From positions 62,001 through 126,000 of the forward strand of contig JACZXB010000007.1 of NCBI GenBank assembly GCA_022571845.1: a stretch of DNA of 64,000 bases, read 5' to 3'. The position numbers were made by a program, and so were the translations under genes. This document shows positions 51,501-59,139 of the stretch, piece by piece (the stretch's first letter is position 1; every line of letters starts with the position of its first letter). This DNA is from Candidatus Zixiibacteriota bacterium. Its GTDB lineage: Bacteria > Zixibacteria > MSB-5A5 > GN15 > FEB-12. The notes beneath the pieces were generated by a model. The model was not told where the DNA came from. It searched no databases and saw only the letters and a program-made list of their open reading frames with translations.

Positions 51501-53625
51501 TTACTTGGGTAACGGAGTTCGCTCTTGCGAGCCAGAAGACGGGCCTTACCCCGAGGACATTATAGTTAATACTGATGAAGAAGGTGCCATTAACTTCTGG
51601 AATTCGGTAACCGGTGAGCAGATATTCCGCCGGCGCTGGGATTTCGGACAGGATATTTCTGATGGCGCCGCTGCTACCTTGGCTACTGACAGTGAGGGAG
51701 CAACTCACGTCCTGGTAACTAACGGCTTTGGAGCGGTAGTTGACCTTGTCAAAGGCGCTGACCGTCCTCGCCTGGAAATACAGGGCTATAATCTTAGTTT
51801 CCCTGTTGATTTCAGCGTTGACCTCTCTGTGATTGTAACCGTAGCTGACGCTTTGGTTAATACAGGATGCGCCGATTTGACTTTCAACAATGTTAACACT
51901 AGCGATGTTTCAAACGGTTCATCTGATCCTAATATCGTCAGTATCGATGTTATCCGTCCGGAAATCCTGGACCGGTCGACTAATCTGGCCGATAAGCTGG
52001 CAGCGACTGGCAGATTCTTCATGAATGCTCAGAGAATCAACATTGTTAATTATGCTGACGAACTGAGCCTGGTAAGAGTCAGAGAACTTGACCAGAATAA
52101 TGAACGCTTTATAAGTCGTTCAGCTACATCCTCTCACCCTTATTTGAACGGTGTAACTCAACCGATTAGCGGTGATGTACTGGCTGCCGGAGAATCTCTG
52201 GATATCTTAATTGACGTTAATCCGTCAGAAATCTTACGCGGTCCTCAGACATTCTATATCGAGCTGGACACCGACGATCCTGATTTCTTTGTGAATGCCG
52301 GCTCTGCATCCTTGCCGAGCCCGTTCCCTGAAATTTCGGTGACTCTGGTTGGTGGCTGCCTGCTTGACACTACTTATCTTGAGTTTGGTGCCGGTGGTTT
52401 AAACATTCAGGTAGTAACCAACACAGGACGCCTGGGAACCGGTGAAGACCCGATCCCCGGATTCCTTATCGATGACGAAGCTGGTATCTATTATCAGGGT
52501 ACTTACGTATTTGGCGTATCAACCGAGCGTATCGCTATGAGCACACAGGACTGGACAGGTGGCGGTGGTGAGGATAATGCCTGGAAATCTATTCAGGCTG
52601 ATCCGAACTGGAAAGATAACACCTGTAAACCTGCATTGATAAGCCCACCAACCATTACCCTTGGCTATATATGGGATGCCACTGAGGGTGAATACGTGGA
52701 GATAGACGGTCATGCGGTATACGTTTCCTGGATTGACTCGGTACAGGACTTCAGCCTCGGTGCTGGTTTGGCTGCCTGGAACTGGCGTAATTTTGACGCT
52801 GCTTTTAATGACTCGCTCACAATGGGCGTTGCAGCTAATACAAGTACCTATGGTGTTTTGAATGTTCCCGAACTTGCTAATCTGACTGTTGAGGTTTTCG
52901 AAATTACCGAACGTAACGGAAACCCAATTCCAGACTGGAAGTTTGGTTCGTTCCATGACTACGACATCGTCTTTATCCTCACGGGTATTGAAGATACGAG
53001 TCTTATTGACCAAAGCATTTCAACTGCCTGGTGTACAGACGCACTTCTCAGTAGTGATGTGGCCTGGGGCCAGATCAAGCTGCCGTTTGGCTGCGGCCAT
53101 GAGCCTCTGAAAAACGCCTATGCGGTAGACGAGACTCAGGGTCAGTTTTCAACCGCTGGCAGAGGAAACCCGTACTGGGATTCTGCCTACTACTACATGT
53201 CGCTGCCTGCTGGCGACCATGGCCATACGGTAACTGGTTCACCTGACCAGGCGCAGCACTTTACGCTGGTTGAACATGACTTTGCTCCGAACGAAACTAT
53301 TACGTTTGCTATTGCCAACTTTGGCTTCAACTCAGGTTTAGCGACTGTTGCCGATGGTTCTGCACTTGCGCCTACTGCCCATCTGGTAAACAAATGGCTT
53401 GGTTTCGGCCGCGGTGACGTTGATAATGACAACATCATCACTATTGCGGACATTATGACCGTGGTAGGAATCGTCAGCGGTTCCGTCCTTGGTGCGATTC
53501 CATTTGAACATCTTGCCGATGTTGATGCCGATGGTGATGTGGACATTGATGACATAGACTACCTTGTTGATTACTATTTCAACAACGGTCCATGCCCAGA
53601 AGGAGACTGGATTCTTTTGAATTAG
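48577..53625 (+). CDS. Giant exported multi-module protein with C-terminal dockerin-type domain
   Basis: 1682 residues. Signal peptide about 1-24 (MLNRLIIAVFGLSLVFALGS). About 70-625 holds three related beta-sandwich modules, each bounded by Cys pairs; shared elements are the Asp-rich strand (VYLWDDDGFGFPGS, ITVYDDDGGLPGA, INIYADDGGAPGA) and the WGVDY ending of the first two. About 630-1070 looks like a PQQ-type beta-propeller (SPIVHDGRVYIST, YNGILYISGG, AAFHEGESG). Further sandwiches follow. The last 70 residues are a dockerin type I-like pair: GDVDNDNIITIADIMTVV and DVDADGDVDIDDIDYLV. There is no T9SS sorting tag, so export route beyond Sec is open. The ATG has AAGGAGG 7-8 nt upstream. A strong terminator follows. 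Confidence 0.88.
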   Translation: MLNRLIIAVFGLSLVFALGSVALAGPGDLTSSGLEERVTFLPNAPKQIDAAAMDVRPVQPSFKKPASALRALPFDAGTPALPSQSYFCDMQAYAGPQAFYWTIPDDFGDDLFNTRFTVEDNFECTLKVGWILSYAPQMTGSPDMRVYLWDDDGFGFPGSVLDSVDIPFATLDAAGYGYVAADFSAAGWVFADGDEYHYGVTPIGGPGDGIAIISDDADGAFAGEERSSEFWNGAWGTMLNDWGVDYTFDIISERCCEELDFSDCYSQQYAETINLFWRAPHQTYGDSAYAMRFDVGGPETLSSVDIWIYDPGDGSFGDDDVYITVYDDDGGLPGAQIAQDTLPAGSYAAFPTWTNIPFAPLVLEGTFHVAFSSSGTFGNSWEQLLSSNGDDGVGRSSSNWGPGFDFWVSMLSGWGVDYNFIIQANLCRDQFADCQIQDYGAPYFNSVYSLPDANPIIAFAQKFTAAHGGQCQLREATICFYRHPVDVDRPDQYTFNTNINIYADDGGAPGALMHQVTLTPADYAAAGYTGPDFFGAFYITLPFELDVPSPFWIGQESLSPTTEEGIRACLTTIGGSGFNDGLAALFGGNWLDIATIFGWAEDAAMVLSAEVCCVPFTGADCSPPDLWTTQSRDFGRTGASNVPLDDAWCDLTTSWLYETPANTIPFMSPIVHDGRVYISTSATGGDASTIEVLDLISGAHLYSIDDPDLGNSVFNDPTIYNGILYISGGTNFTITGWDISSTTTPATKVMSRTFSGAGTTGPLRFANIIVIDIGGTEVLFAGSEIGRVVAIEAATGLDYGGWSVNPLTLAGGQLIGGSASDGSSLYYTASLLGLDGDVFSVDAASGTINWRLSEEGGLQGAAFHEGESGTLVSEGFTNVSYENGKLFVGSRMTGDKPRDGMYYTLDAATGALINAIATNGFLFSNPIVDINLVYCQTNAQWSPALYGTPMFAASKSTGGVAWSAETPYANEDAGRYLGNGVRSCEPEDGPYPEDIIVNTDEEGAINFWNSVTGEQIFRRRWDFGQDISDGAAATLATDSEGATHVLVTNGFGAVVDLVKGADRPRLEIQGYNLSFPVDFSVDLSVIVTVADALVNTGCADLTFNNVNTSDVSNGSSDPNIVSIDVIRPEILDRSTNLADKLAATGRFFMNAQRINIVNYADELSLVRVRELDQNNERFISRSATSSHPYLNGVTQPISGDVLAAGESLDILIDVNPSEILRGPQTFYIELDTDDPDFFVNAGSASLPSPFPEISVTLVGGCLLDTTYLEFGAGGLNIQVVTNTGRLGTGEDPIPGFLIDDEAGIYYQGTYVFGVSTERIAMSTQDWTGGGGEDNAWKSIQADPNWKDNTCKPALISPPTITLGYIWDATEGEYVEIDGHAVYVSWIDSVQDFSLGAGLAAWNWRNFDAAFNDSLTMGVAANTSTYGVLNVPELANLTVEVFEITERNGNPIPDWKFGSFHDYDIVFILTGIEDTSLIDQSISTAWCTDALLSSDVAWGQIKLPFGCGHEPLKNAYAVDETQGQFSTAGRGNPYWDSAYYYMSLPAGDHGHTVTGSPDQAQHFTLVEHDFAPNETITFAIANFGFNSGLATVADGSALAPTAHLVNKWLGFGRGDVDNDNIITIADIMTVVGIVSGSVLGAIPFEHLADVDADGDVDIDDIDYLVDYYFNNGPCPEGDWILLN

Positions 53626-53646
53626 ACTGTTTAGGCTCTATATGTT

Positions 53647-53681
53647 AAGAGGCGGAGACTATAGTCTCCGCCTCTTTTTTT
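53647..53681 (+). terminator. Strong Rho-independent terminator
   Basis: AAGAGGCGGAGACTA/TAGTCTCCGCCTCTT is a perfect 15-bp inverted repeat with a minimal loop, followed by a T-run. It ends the giant dockerin gene 21 nt after the stop. Confidence 0.95.
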
Positions 53682-53719
53682 AATATTGAAAAGTTCATTT
53701 ACTTAGCATTATATATTTG

Positions 53720-54823
53720 ATGGAAAATCAACAGACCCCAAAGCAAACCGAAGAAATCGCTGCTCTTTTGACTGACCTGTTTGCTGTCAATGCTGTCTAC
53801 AATCAGAATGAAAATATCATTTTCAGCCTTGAATATATCTACGATAGAGAGCAGTCCGACAAAGTTATCAAAGACCGCCTGAAAACTGCCGGTTACAATT
53901 TCAATCTGCACCAGCAAGACGGTAATCTACTGCTTAGTATCAACCCCGGCAGAAAAGAACGCATTCCCCTGGTCAATATCATTCTGTTTTTGGCTACGCT
54001 CTTTACAGTTTACTTTGTTCCGGTTTTCTTAAAACAGACCGTTATTAGTGAAACGCTAACCAGTGCCTTTTACAATACTCTCCAGGCACTTGAGAATGGC
54101 GCCGGTCTGATGTTTACCATTGCGCTCATCTCTATACTGCTTGTCCATGAGATGGGACACTATCTGGCAAGTAGAAGACGACAGATTGTAACTTCCTGGC
54201 CATATTTTATTCCGGCACCAAATATCATTGGCACCTTCGGTGCAATTATTAAATCCAAATCTCCCTTTTGGAACAGAAGAGATTTAATTGAAGTCGGCGC
54301 AGCCGGTCCGATAGCCGGTTGGATTGTAGCTATCGGCTGGCTCATTTATGGACTGGGGCATTCACGGATTATACTTCCGGAAGTGCTTTCAACCACAGGA
54401 GAAATGTTTTTTTCGTTAGAAGGAGAATCGGTCTTGATGAAACTGGCGACGCTGGCAATAGTAGGTCAGGCGCCTGCAGGACAGGTTTACTATCTTTCCG
54501 AAGCAGCCTTTGCAGGCTGGGTCGGGCTGCTGGTCACGGCGATAAATCTTTTACCGATAGGTCAGCTCGATGGCGGGCATATTATGTACGGGCTTTTTCG
54601 TGAAAAACAGAGAATGATGGGAGTTATTGCGATGGGGTTATTGGTGTTCCTGGGTTTTTTGTCACCGTTATGGTGGTTTTTTGCGGGGATGGGTCTTCTG
54701 TTCGGGATAAATCATCCGCCGACATTAAATGACCAAAGACCAATCAGCAGGGCTGCCTTCTGGATGGCTATGATATCAATTGGGATTATGATTTTATCTT
54801 TTACGCCGGTGCCTTTTCGGTAG
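53720..54823 (+). CDS. Site-2 protease family (M50) membrane peptidase
   Basis: 367 residues from ATG 53720; the TTG one codon earlier is not needed. A cytosolic N-terminal domain (about 1-80) precedes four or more TM helices. HEMGH (His143, Glu144, His147) lies in the TM4-like segment, and LPIGQLDGGHIMYG (about 270) supplies the third ligand Asp. IPAPNIIGTFGAIIKSKSP matches the PDZ-less S2P branch also found in chloroplast EGY proteins. It cleaves TM segments of regulators or remnants of signal peptides. Its 3' end overlaps the HD-GYP gene on the other strand by 23 nt. Confidence 0.92.
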   Translation: MENQQTPKQTEEIAALLTDLFAVNAVYNQNENIIFSLEYIYDREQSDKVIKDRLKTAGYNFNLHQQDGNLLLSINPGRKERIPLVNIILFLATLFTVYFVPVFLKQTVISETLTSAFYNTLQALENGAGLMFTIALISILLVHEMGHYLASRRRQIVTSWPYFIPAPNIIGTFGAIIKSKSPFWNRRDLIEVGAAGPIAGWIVAIGWLIYGLGHSRIILPEVLSTTGEMFFSLEGESVLMKLATLAIVGQAPAGQVYYLSEAAFAGWVGLLVTAINLLPIGQLDGGHIMYGLFREKQRMMGVIAMGLLVFLGFLSPLWWFFAGMGLLFGINHPPTLNDQRPISRAAFWMAMISIGIMILSFTPVPFR

Positions 54824-56318
54824 TTTGAAGCTCCGGAATAGAATCTAAATCTTCGGTACAGTCGTACAGCTTCTTTAAGTCTAAATCTCCTGATCTAATT
54901 ACTTCAAAGAAAGCTTTTACCATCTGCGGGTCGAATTGGCTGCCTGTGTTTTTTGCAATTTCAGAAATGGCTACTTTTAGCTCGGCGCCGTCGCGGTATG
55001 GTCTGTCAGAAAGTATGGCGTCAAAAGTATCGACTACCGCCAGAAGTCTGCCTTCGATTGGAATCCCCTCACCAGAGAGTCCTGAAGGATATCCTTTGCC
55101 GTCATATCTTTCATGGTGCGAGGCTATATATGGAATTGCCGGTTTGAAAAGATCTATGCCTTCGATGATTTGCAGGCCCAGTTCGGTATGTTTTTCCATC
55201 CGTTCAATTTCTGTCTTGCTCAGCTTGCTGGTCTTATTTAAGACAGCATCGGGAATGCCAATTTTACCGATATCGTGAAGCATACAGCCCATCACCAGAT
55301 TTTTTACCTGGTCGGGCTCCCAGCTAAGATGACGGGCAACAATTTCTGCAAGCTTTGATACTCTGTCGGTATGTCCGGCAGTATGGGCATCGCGGGCTTC
55401 GATAGCTTTGGCCAGTCCTTTAATAGCATTTAGATACGATTTTTGCAGGTCATTGTACATGCGCCAGTTGGCAATAGCAGATGCCGCGAAATTGCTTAGA
55501 ATGCCCAGTATATTAATCTCTCCGGAGAGAACTCTGTCAAATTTCCTGAAAGCTAAAATGTTTATTACACCCGTTAGAGTTCTTCCGATAAAAATCGGCT
55601 GAGAAATTTTGATTCTGTTTCTCTTAGATTCTCCTGCAGAATCCTCACGTATAGAGATTGCCGGCTGCGGACTTTTGGTATATGTAAATGTTTCAAGAGT
55701 TGAGTCATCCAGAACTTCGCCAATATATTGCTGGTCATCCGACTCATAGACTTTGCGATTAAGTTCAGCCTTGGAGGGATCTGAAATTATAACTCCTGCC
55801 GCAACTGCACCTATCTCTTTTTTACAGGACTTGACTAAATTGATCAGGTACTTCTCAATATTGTTATCAATGGAGCTACTGAAGCTGGTAGTCTTAAGAA
55901 ATTCCACCTGACCTTTAAGCTCCAAATTTTCTCTTCTGATAGACTGGTGCTCTAAGCCGCGTTCGATAGTAGCTTTTAGAAGTTCCATCTTAAAGGGTTT
56001 GACCAGAAAATCATAGGCACCGTTTTTCAGAACAGATATAACCGTCTCTATCGTCGGGTGGGCAGTCATAAGTATTACTATTGCATCGTGGTTGTGTTTC
56101 AGAACCGCATCAAGAATTTCTACACCGGAATGACTGCCCATTATAAGATCCGTCAATACCAGGTCAACTGGTTTACAGTCTAAATGTTTGAGGGCCAGAC
56201 TGGGGTCAGAATATACGCTGAGGTCGTATGATTCCATGCCCAGGGCGTCATTTATGAGATTGCAGATGTACTTTTCATCATCTACAACCAGTATTTTAGC
56301 CTTAGTATTCAAGAACAT
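54801..56318 (-). CDS. HD-GYP domain response regulator (cyclic-di-GMP phosphodiesterase type)
   Basis: 505 residues. Receiver domain (about 1-125) with phospho-acceptor Asp57 in LVLTDLIMG and Lys in LVKPFKM. A GAF-like region follows (about 160-290). The HD-GYP domain (about 310-485) is complete: HTAGHTDRV, LHDIGKIGIP, ASHHERYDGKGYPSGL (the HHE...GYP signature) and DTFDAILSDRPYR. It should hydrolyse c-di-GMP to GMP when phosphorylated. There is no kinase or diguanylate cyclase in the window. The C-terminal 23 nt overlap the M50 gene. Confidence 0.95.
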   Translation of the reverse strand: MFLNTKAKILVVDDEKYICNLINDALGMESYDLSVYSDPSLALKHLDCKPVDLVLTDLIMGSHSGVEILDAVLKHNHDAIVILMTAHPTIETVISVLKNGAYDFLVKPFKMELLKATIERGLEHQSIRRENLELKGQVEFLKTTSFSSSIDNNIEKYLINLVKSCKKEIGAVAAGVIISDPSKAELNRKVYESDDQQYIGEVLDDSTLETFTYTKSPQPAISIREDSAGESKRNRIKISQPIFIGRTLTGVINILAFRKFDRVLSGEINILGILSNFAASAIANWRMYNDLQKSYLNAIKGLAKAIEARDAHTAGHTDRVSKLAEIVARHLSWEPDQVKNLVMGCMLHDIGKIGIPDAVLNKTSKLSKTEIERMEKHTELGLQIIEGIDLFKPAIPYIASHHERYDGKGYPSGLSGEGIPIEGRLLAVVDTFDAILSDRPYRDGAELKVAISEIAKNTGSQFDPQMVKAFFEVIRSGDLDLKKLYDCTEDLDSIPELQTTEKAPA

Positions 56319-56398
56319 AATTTCAGAGCTTCTTCTCGTTTCATCTTATCGGACTTAATTGTTTAGCCGTCATATGCAGTCGGGAGAATGTCCAATTA

Positions 56399-56426
56399 TT
56401 GAGCGCAGCTTTTGAACCGCTATAAC
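56399..56426 (+). promoter_or_regulatory. Candidate promoter of the second dockerin gene
   Basis: TTGAGC, 16-nt spacer, TATAAC (5 of 6 to the -10 consensus), about 187 nt ahead of ATG 56613 in the 294-nt gap shared with the divergent HD-GYP gene. Pattern only; nothing else is recognisable in the gap apart from the AAGGAG ribosome site at 56599-56604. Confidence 0.35.
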
Positions 56427-56612
56427 TGGAATCAGAATAGCCATCTATTTCCCCTCAATTTTCCGGTTGTACTGAGCAGACTTTGAGCAGAGTCTTTCGA
56501 GATTTGCAGACAGAGACAAATTCTCTCCGGCAATGTTTAAGGATTACTCAAATAACTCGATAATCAAAGAATAGCCGCCAGTTTTCAGGTGAATCATAGA
56601 AGGAGAAAAGAG

Positions 56613-58754
56613 ATGTCAAGGATTTTGACTATAGCAGCTTGTCTGATACTGATCTTGCAGCCGGCCGTTGAGGCCGAGACCAAAAAGGCACCTCGTCTGG
56701 TTAGAATAGGCGATGTCCCAACCGGCGAACTACGGGCAGGATATACTATATCTGCCGCGGACACCTGTATTGTCAGACATGACGACGGTCTATACTGGCG
56801 AATTGACGGCTGGATAATCGGCAACGAATTATATAAGTCCTATCTTGACCCGGCCGCCAGCTGCCAGCTTCCTTATCCCTTCACAGTTACAGAAATAAAT
56901 ATGCCGATGGCATTTGATGCCACCACTCCGTTAATAGTTGCGGTCGATATTGAAGAAGCAGACTTGTCAAATCCTAACTGCCCCGTACCCGGACAATTAT
57001 TAGCTATTTCTGCTCAGTATGAATATATGGTGCCGGGTGCTGGCGTTTACGATATCTGGATTCCATTGGATACACCTTTCGTAGTAAACGGACCTTTCTT
57101 TGCAGGATTCTTCATTGGCAATACATTTGAAGCAGGTGTAAATCCTGGCTTGATTACAGATAATATCCCCATGCAGTGCGTCTCATACAATATTTGGGAC
57201 ACATCCTTGGGCTTTGTAGATATGGGCAATAATGAAACTTTCGACCTCCCCGGCAGACTGATCCTTTATGCTTCCGGTTATCCCGGTGGTTCAGGGGGAG
57301 TTCAACCGGAACCGTCTCTGTCAATTATTTTTCCTGCTGAGGGAGATACGCTGCTTGGCTTTTCAAATATCTGGTCATGGGAAAATTCTGGTTCAGAAAT
57401 AATTGACTTCGTAATTTTTGAAGCGCGACCGGCCTCGGGAGCGTATCTTGAAATCGGCAGAGATTTTGACGGCAGCCAGACTCTCAGAGATGGTGTTAAT
57501 ACAGCCGTCATTGCCGACGGATTCAGTCAGTTCTGGGATTTTTCTACCCGTAGCGAAGGAGACTATGTCATAAGAGCCACAGCGGTTGATACCTCGGGCA
57601 GAACCTCTGCTGACAGCATAGCTGTCTACTTAGAACCTACTCCCCCGGTTCCGAGAATAGTTTCACCAGACAACGGCAGTGATTTTTGCCCCGACGTAAA
57701 TTTGCTGTTTAGTTTGTTTGATGAAGACTTTTCGAGGGTTGAGGCTCATGTCAAAAAAGGTGATACTGCTTTTTCATTAAACCTGATTCAACTGGTGCAG
57801 TCCAATTACGGAGATAACAACGGAAATCCTCTGGATGGCAATAGTTACACCAACGGCGAGTACGGCGAGTACTATAGCGGCCCGATAGCAGTCACCCAGG
57901 CCATCAGGGTTTGGTACGACCGCGGCTACAAACAGATTATGAGACAGGGACTTTCTGATATACCGATTAATGAATTTGTGGAGCTGATGGCCGGCTTCTT
58001 AAATACAAGAAACAATAGTGGTACTTATGATGAAAATATGATAGAAGGCTTAAGAGCGCACCTTGATCGCTTTGATTTAGTAGATTTTGACTATTTCCGT
58101 GACCCTGATTACTATTCACTAAGAAGCTGGTTAGAAGATGAGGAGCGTTCTGTCATACTCGGGCTCGGTGGTGCACCGGGAATGTGGGTTGCTGCTGATG
58201 GTTTCTCCGGATGGAAACAAGCCGACAGCAGTTTTGTGGTAAGAGTTGCCAATCCTGAAACCGGTTTTGTAGTCGACGCACTGATGAGAAACAATTCCGG
58301 AATCAATGAAATAAAAATTGGAAGCAGCTGGCAGTCGGTTGATATAATGATATCGCTCTTTGTAAGAAACTGGAACGTTTCGCGCCAGCTTATAGGTACT
58401 GACCTTGACGGTTCGGACGGCTGGTCAATCACCTGGACACCGATAGCCCTAAGCGATGGCGCTCCTTATTTCTTTAGAGCAACAGGCTTTGACCAGTCCG
58501 GCATAACCGGTAATTCAACGATTCTAATGAGTTATGATTGCGCTAATTTCTTTGTCAAAGGTGATTATAACGGCGACAATTTAACCAATATGCTCGACCT
58601 GATTTACCTGATAGATTTCCAGATTAACAGCGGACCTGCTCCGGTTGGCGGAGTAGGCCGGGCCGACGCAAACTGTGACAATAACGTAAACATAGCTGAT
58701 GCTGTTTTCTTTATAAATTTCATGTTTGGATCGTCCGGAACTCCCTGCTACTAA
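56613..58754 (+). CDS. Exported dockerin-type protein with degenerate C39-like peptidase domain
   Basis: 713 residues from ATG 56613, preferred to ATG 56589 because AAGGAG sits 8 nt upstream and a signal peptide follows (RILTIAACLILILQPAVEAE). A beta-sandwich module comes first (about 45-210), related in style to the modules of the giant dockerin protein. An Ig-like segment and SPDNGSDFCPDVNLLFSLFD follow. Then a region (about 410-560) resembling C39-like papain-fold domains: YYSGPIAVTQAIRVWYDRGY, with Ser where CGPxA-type enzymes have Cys, and GTYDENMIEGLRAHL. The last 68 residues are a dockerin-type pair (GDYNGDNLTNMLDLIYLI and ANCDNNVNIADAVFFIN). Probably a non-catalytic extracellular protein. 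Confidence 0.82.
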   Translation: MSRILTIAACLILILQPAVEAETKKAPRLVRIGDVPTGELRAGYTISAADTCIVRHDDGLYWRIDGWIIGNELYKSYLDPAASCQLPYPFTVTEINMPMAFDATTPLIVAVDIEEADLSNPNCPVPGQLLAISAQYEYMVPGAGVYDIWIPLDTPFVVNGPFFAGFFIGNTFEAGVNPGLITDNIPMQCVSYNIWDTSLGFVDMGNNETFDLPGRLILYASGYPGGSGGVQPEPSLSIIFPAEGDTLLGFSNIWSWENSGSEIIDFVIFEARPASGAYLEIGRDFDGSQTLRDGVNTAVIADGFSQFWDFSTRSEGDYVIRATAVDTSGRTSADSIAVYLEPTPPVPRIVSPDNGSDFCPDVNLLFSLFDEDFSRVEAHVKKGDTAFSLNLIQLVQSNYGDNNGNPLDGNSYTNGEYGEYYSGPIAVTQAIRVWYDRGYKQIMRQGLSDIPINEFVELMAGFLNTRNNSGTYDENMIEGLRAHLDRFDLVDFDYFRDPDYYSLRSWLEDEERSVILGLGGAPGMWVAADGFSGWKQADSSFVVRVANPETGFVVDALMRNNSGINEIKIGSSWQSVDIMISLFVRNWNVSRQLIGTDLDGSDGWSITWTPIALSDGAPYFFRATGFDQSGITGNSTILMSYDCANFFVKGDYNGDNLTNMLDLIYLIDFQINSGPAPVGGVGRADANCDNNVNIADAVFFINFMFGSSGTPCY

Positions 58755-58765
58755 GTATATTTAAG

Positions 58766-58794
58766 AGCAGGCAGTTTTAACTGCCTGCTTTTTT
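58766..58794 (+). terminator. Strong Rho-independent terminator
   Basis: AGCAGGCAGTTTT-AACTGCCTGCT: a 10- to 12-bp stem followed by TTTTTT, 12 nt after the stop of the second dockerin gene. On the minus strand no T-run follows, so it serves the plus-strand gene. Confidence 0.93.
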
Positions 58795-58798
58795 AATT

Positions 58799-59098
58799 CT
58801 ACTTACGAGCTGCCGCAGCTTTGACAGCCCGCCTTGCTATCTCTGGCGAAATACCAAGCAGTATGATAAGTTTATCTACCGCTTCATCGAGATATTTAGC
58901 CCAGCTTCTGTCATGTTTGTTTCTAAGTTCATCGGTGAGCTCATCAGCAAGTTGTGCTATCAATTCGGCATAGCGCTGTCTTTTCCCTATTTTCAAAAAG
59001 GGAACAACATAGCGGGTAACGATATGCCCTGCCAGAAGCAGCCCGAATGAGCCCAGGACAGAAAGCCAAGAAGCAGGTTCGAATAATAGTGACTCCAT
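58799..59098 (-). CDS. Small membrane protein, holin-like
   Basis: 99 residues. One hydrophobic segment (about 13-36, including LGSFGLLLAGHIVTRYVVPF) with an N-terminal acidic stub, then a charged helical region of 55 residues (RYAELIAQLADELTDELRNK) and a basic C-terminus ending AAAARK. Size and layout resemble phage holins of the one-TM type, and the gene is the last of a compact phage-like block. No family can be fixed by eye; it could also be a generic small membrane protein. Confidence 0.5.
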   Translation of the reverse strand: MESLLFEPASWLSVLGSFGLLLAGHIVTRYVVPFLKIGKRQRYAELIAQLADELTDELRNKHDRSWAKYLDEAVDKLIILLGISPEIARRAVKAAAARK

Positions 59099-59139
59099 AC
59101 AATTTCTCCTTTAAAGTTATTATTGAAGTATTATTTTGA

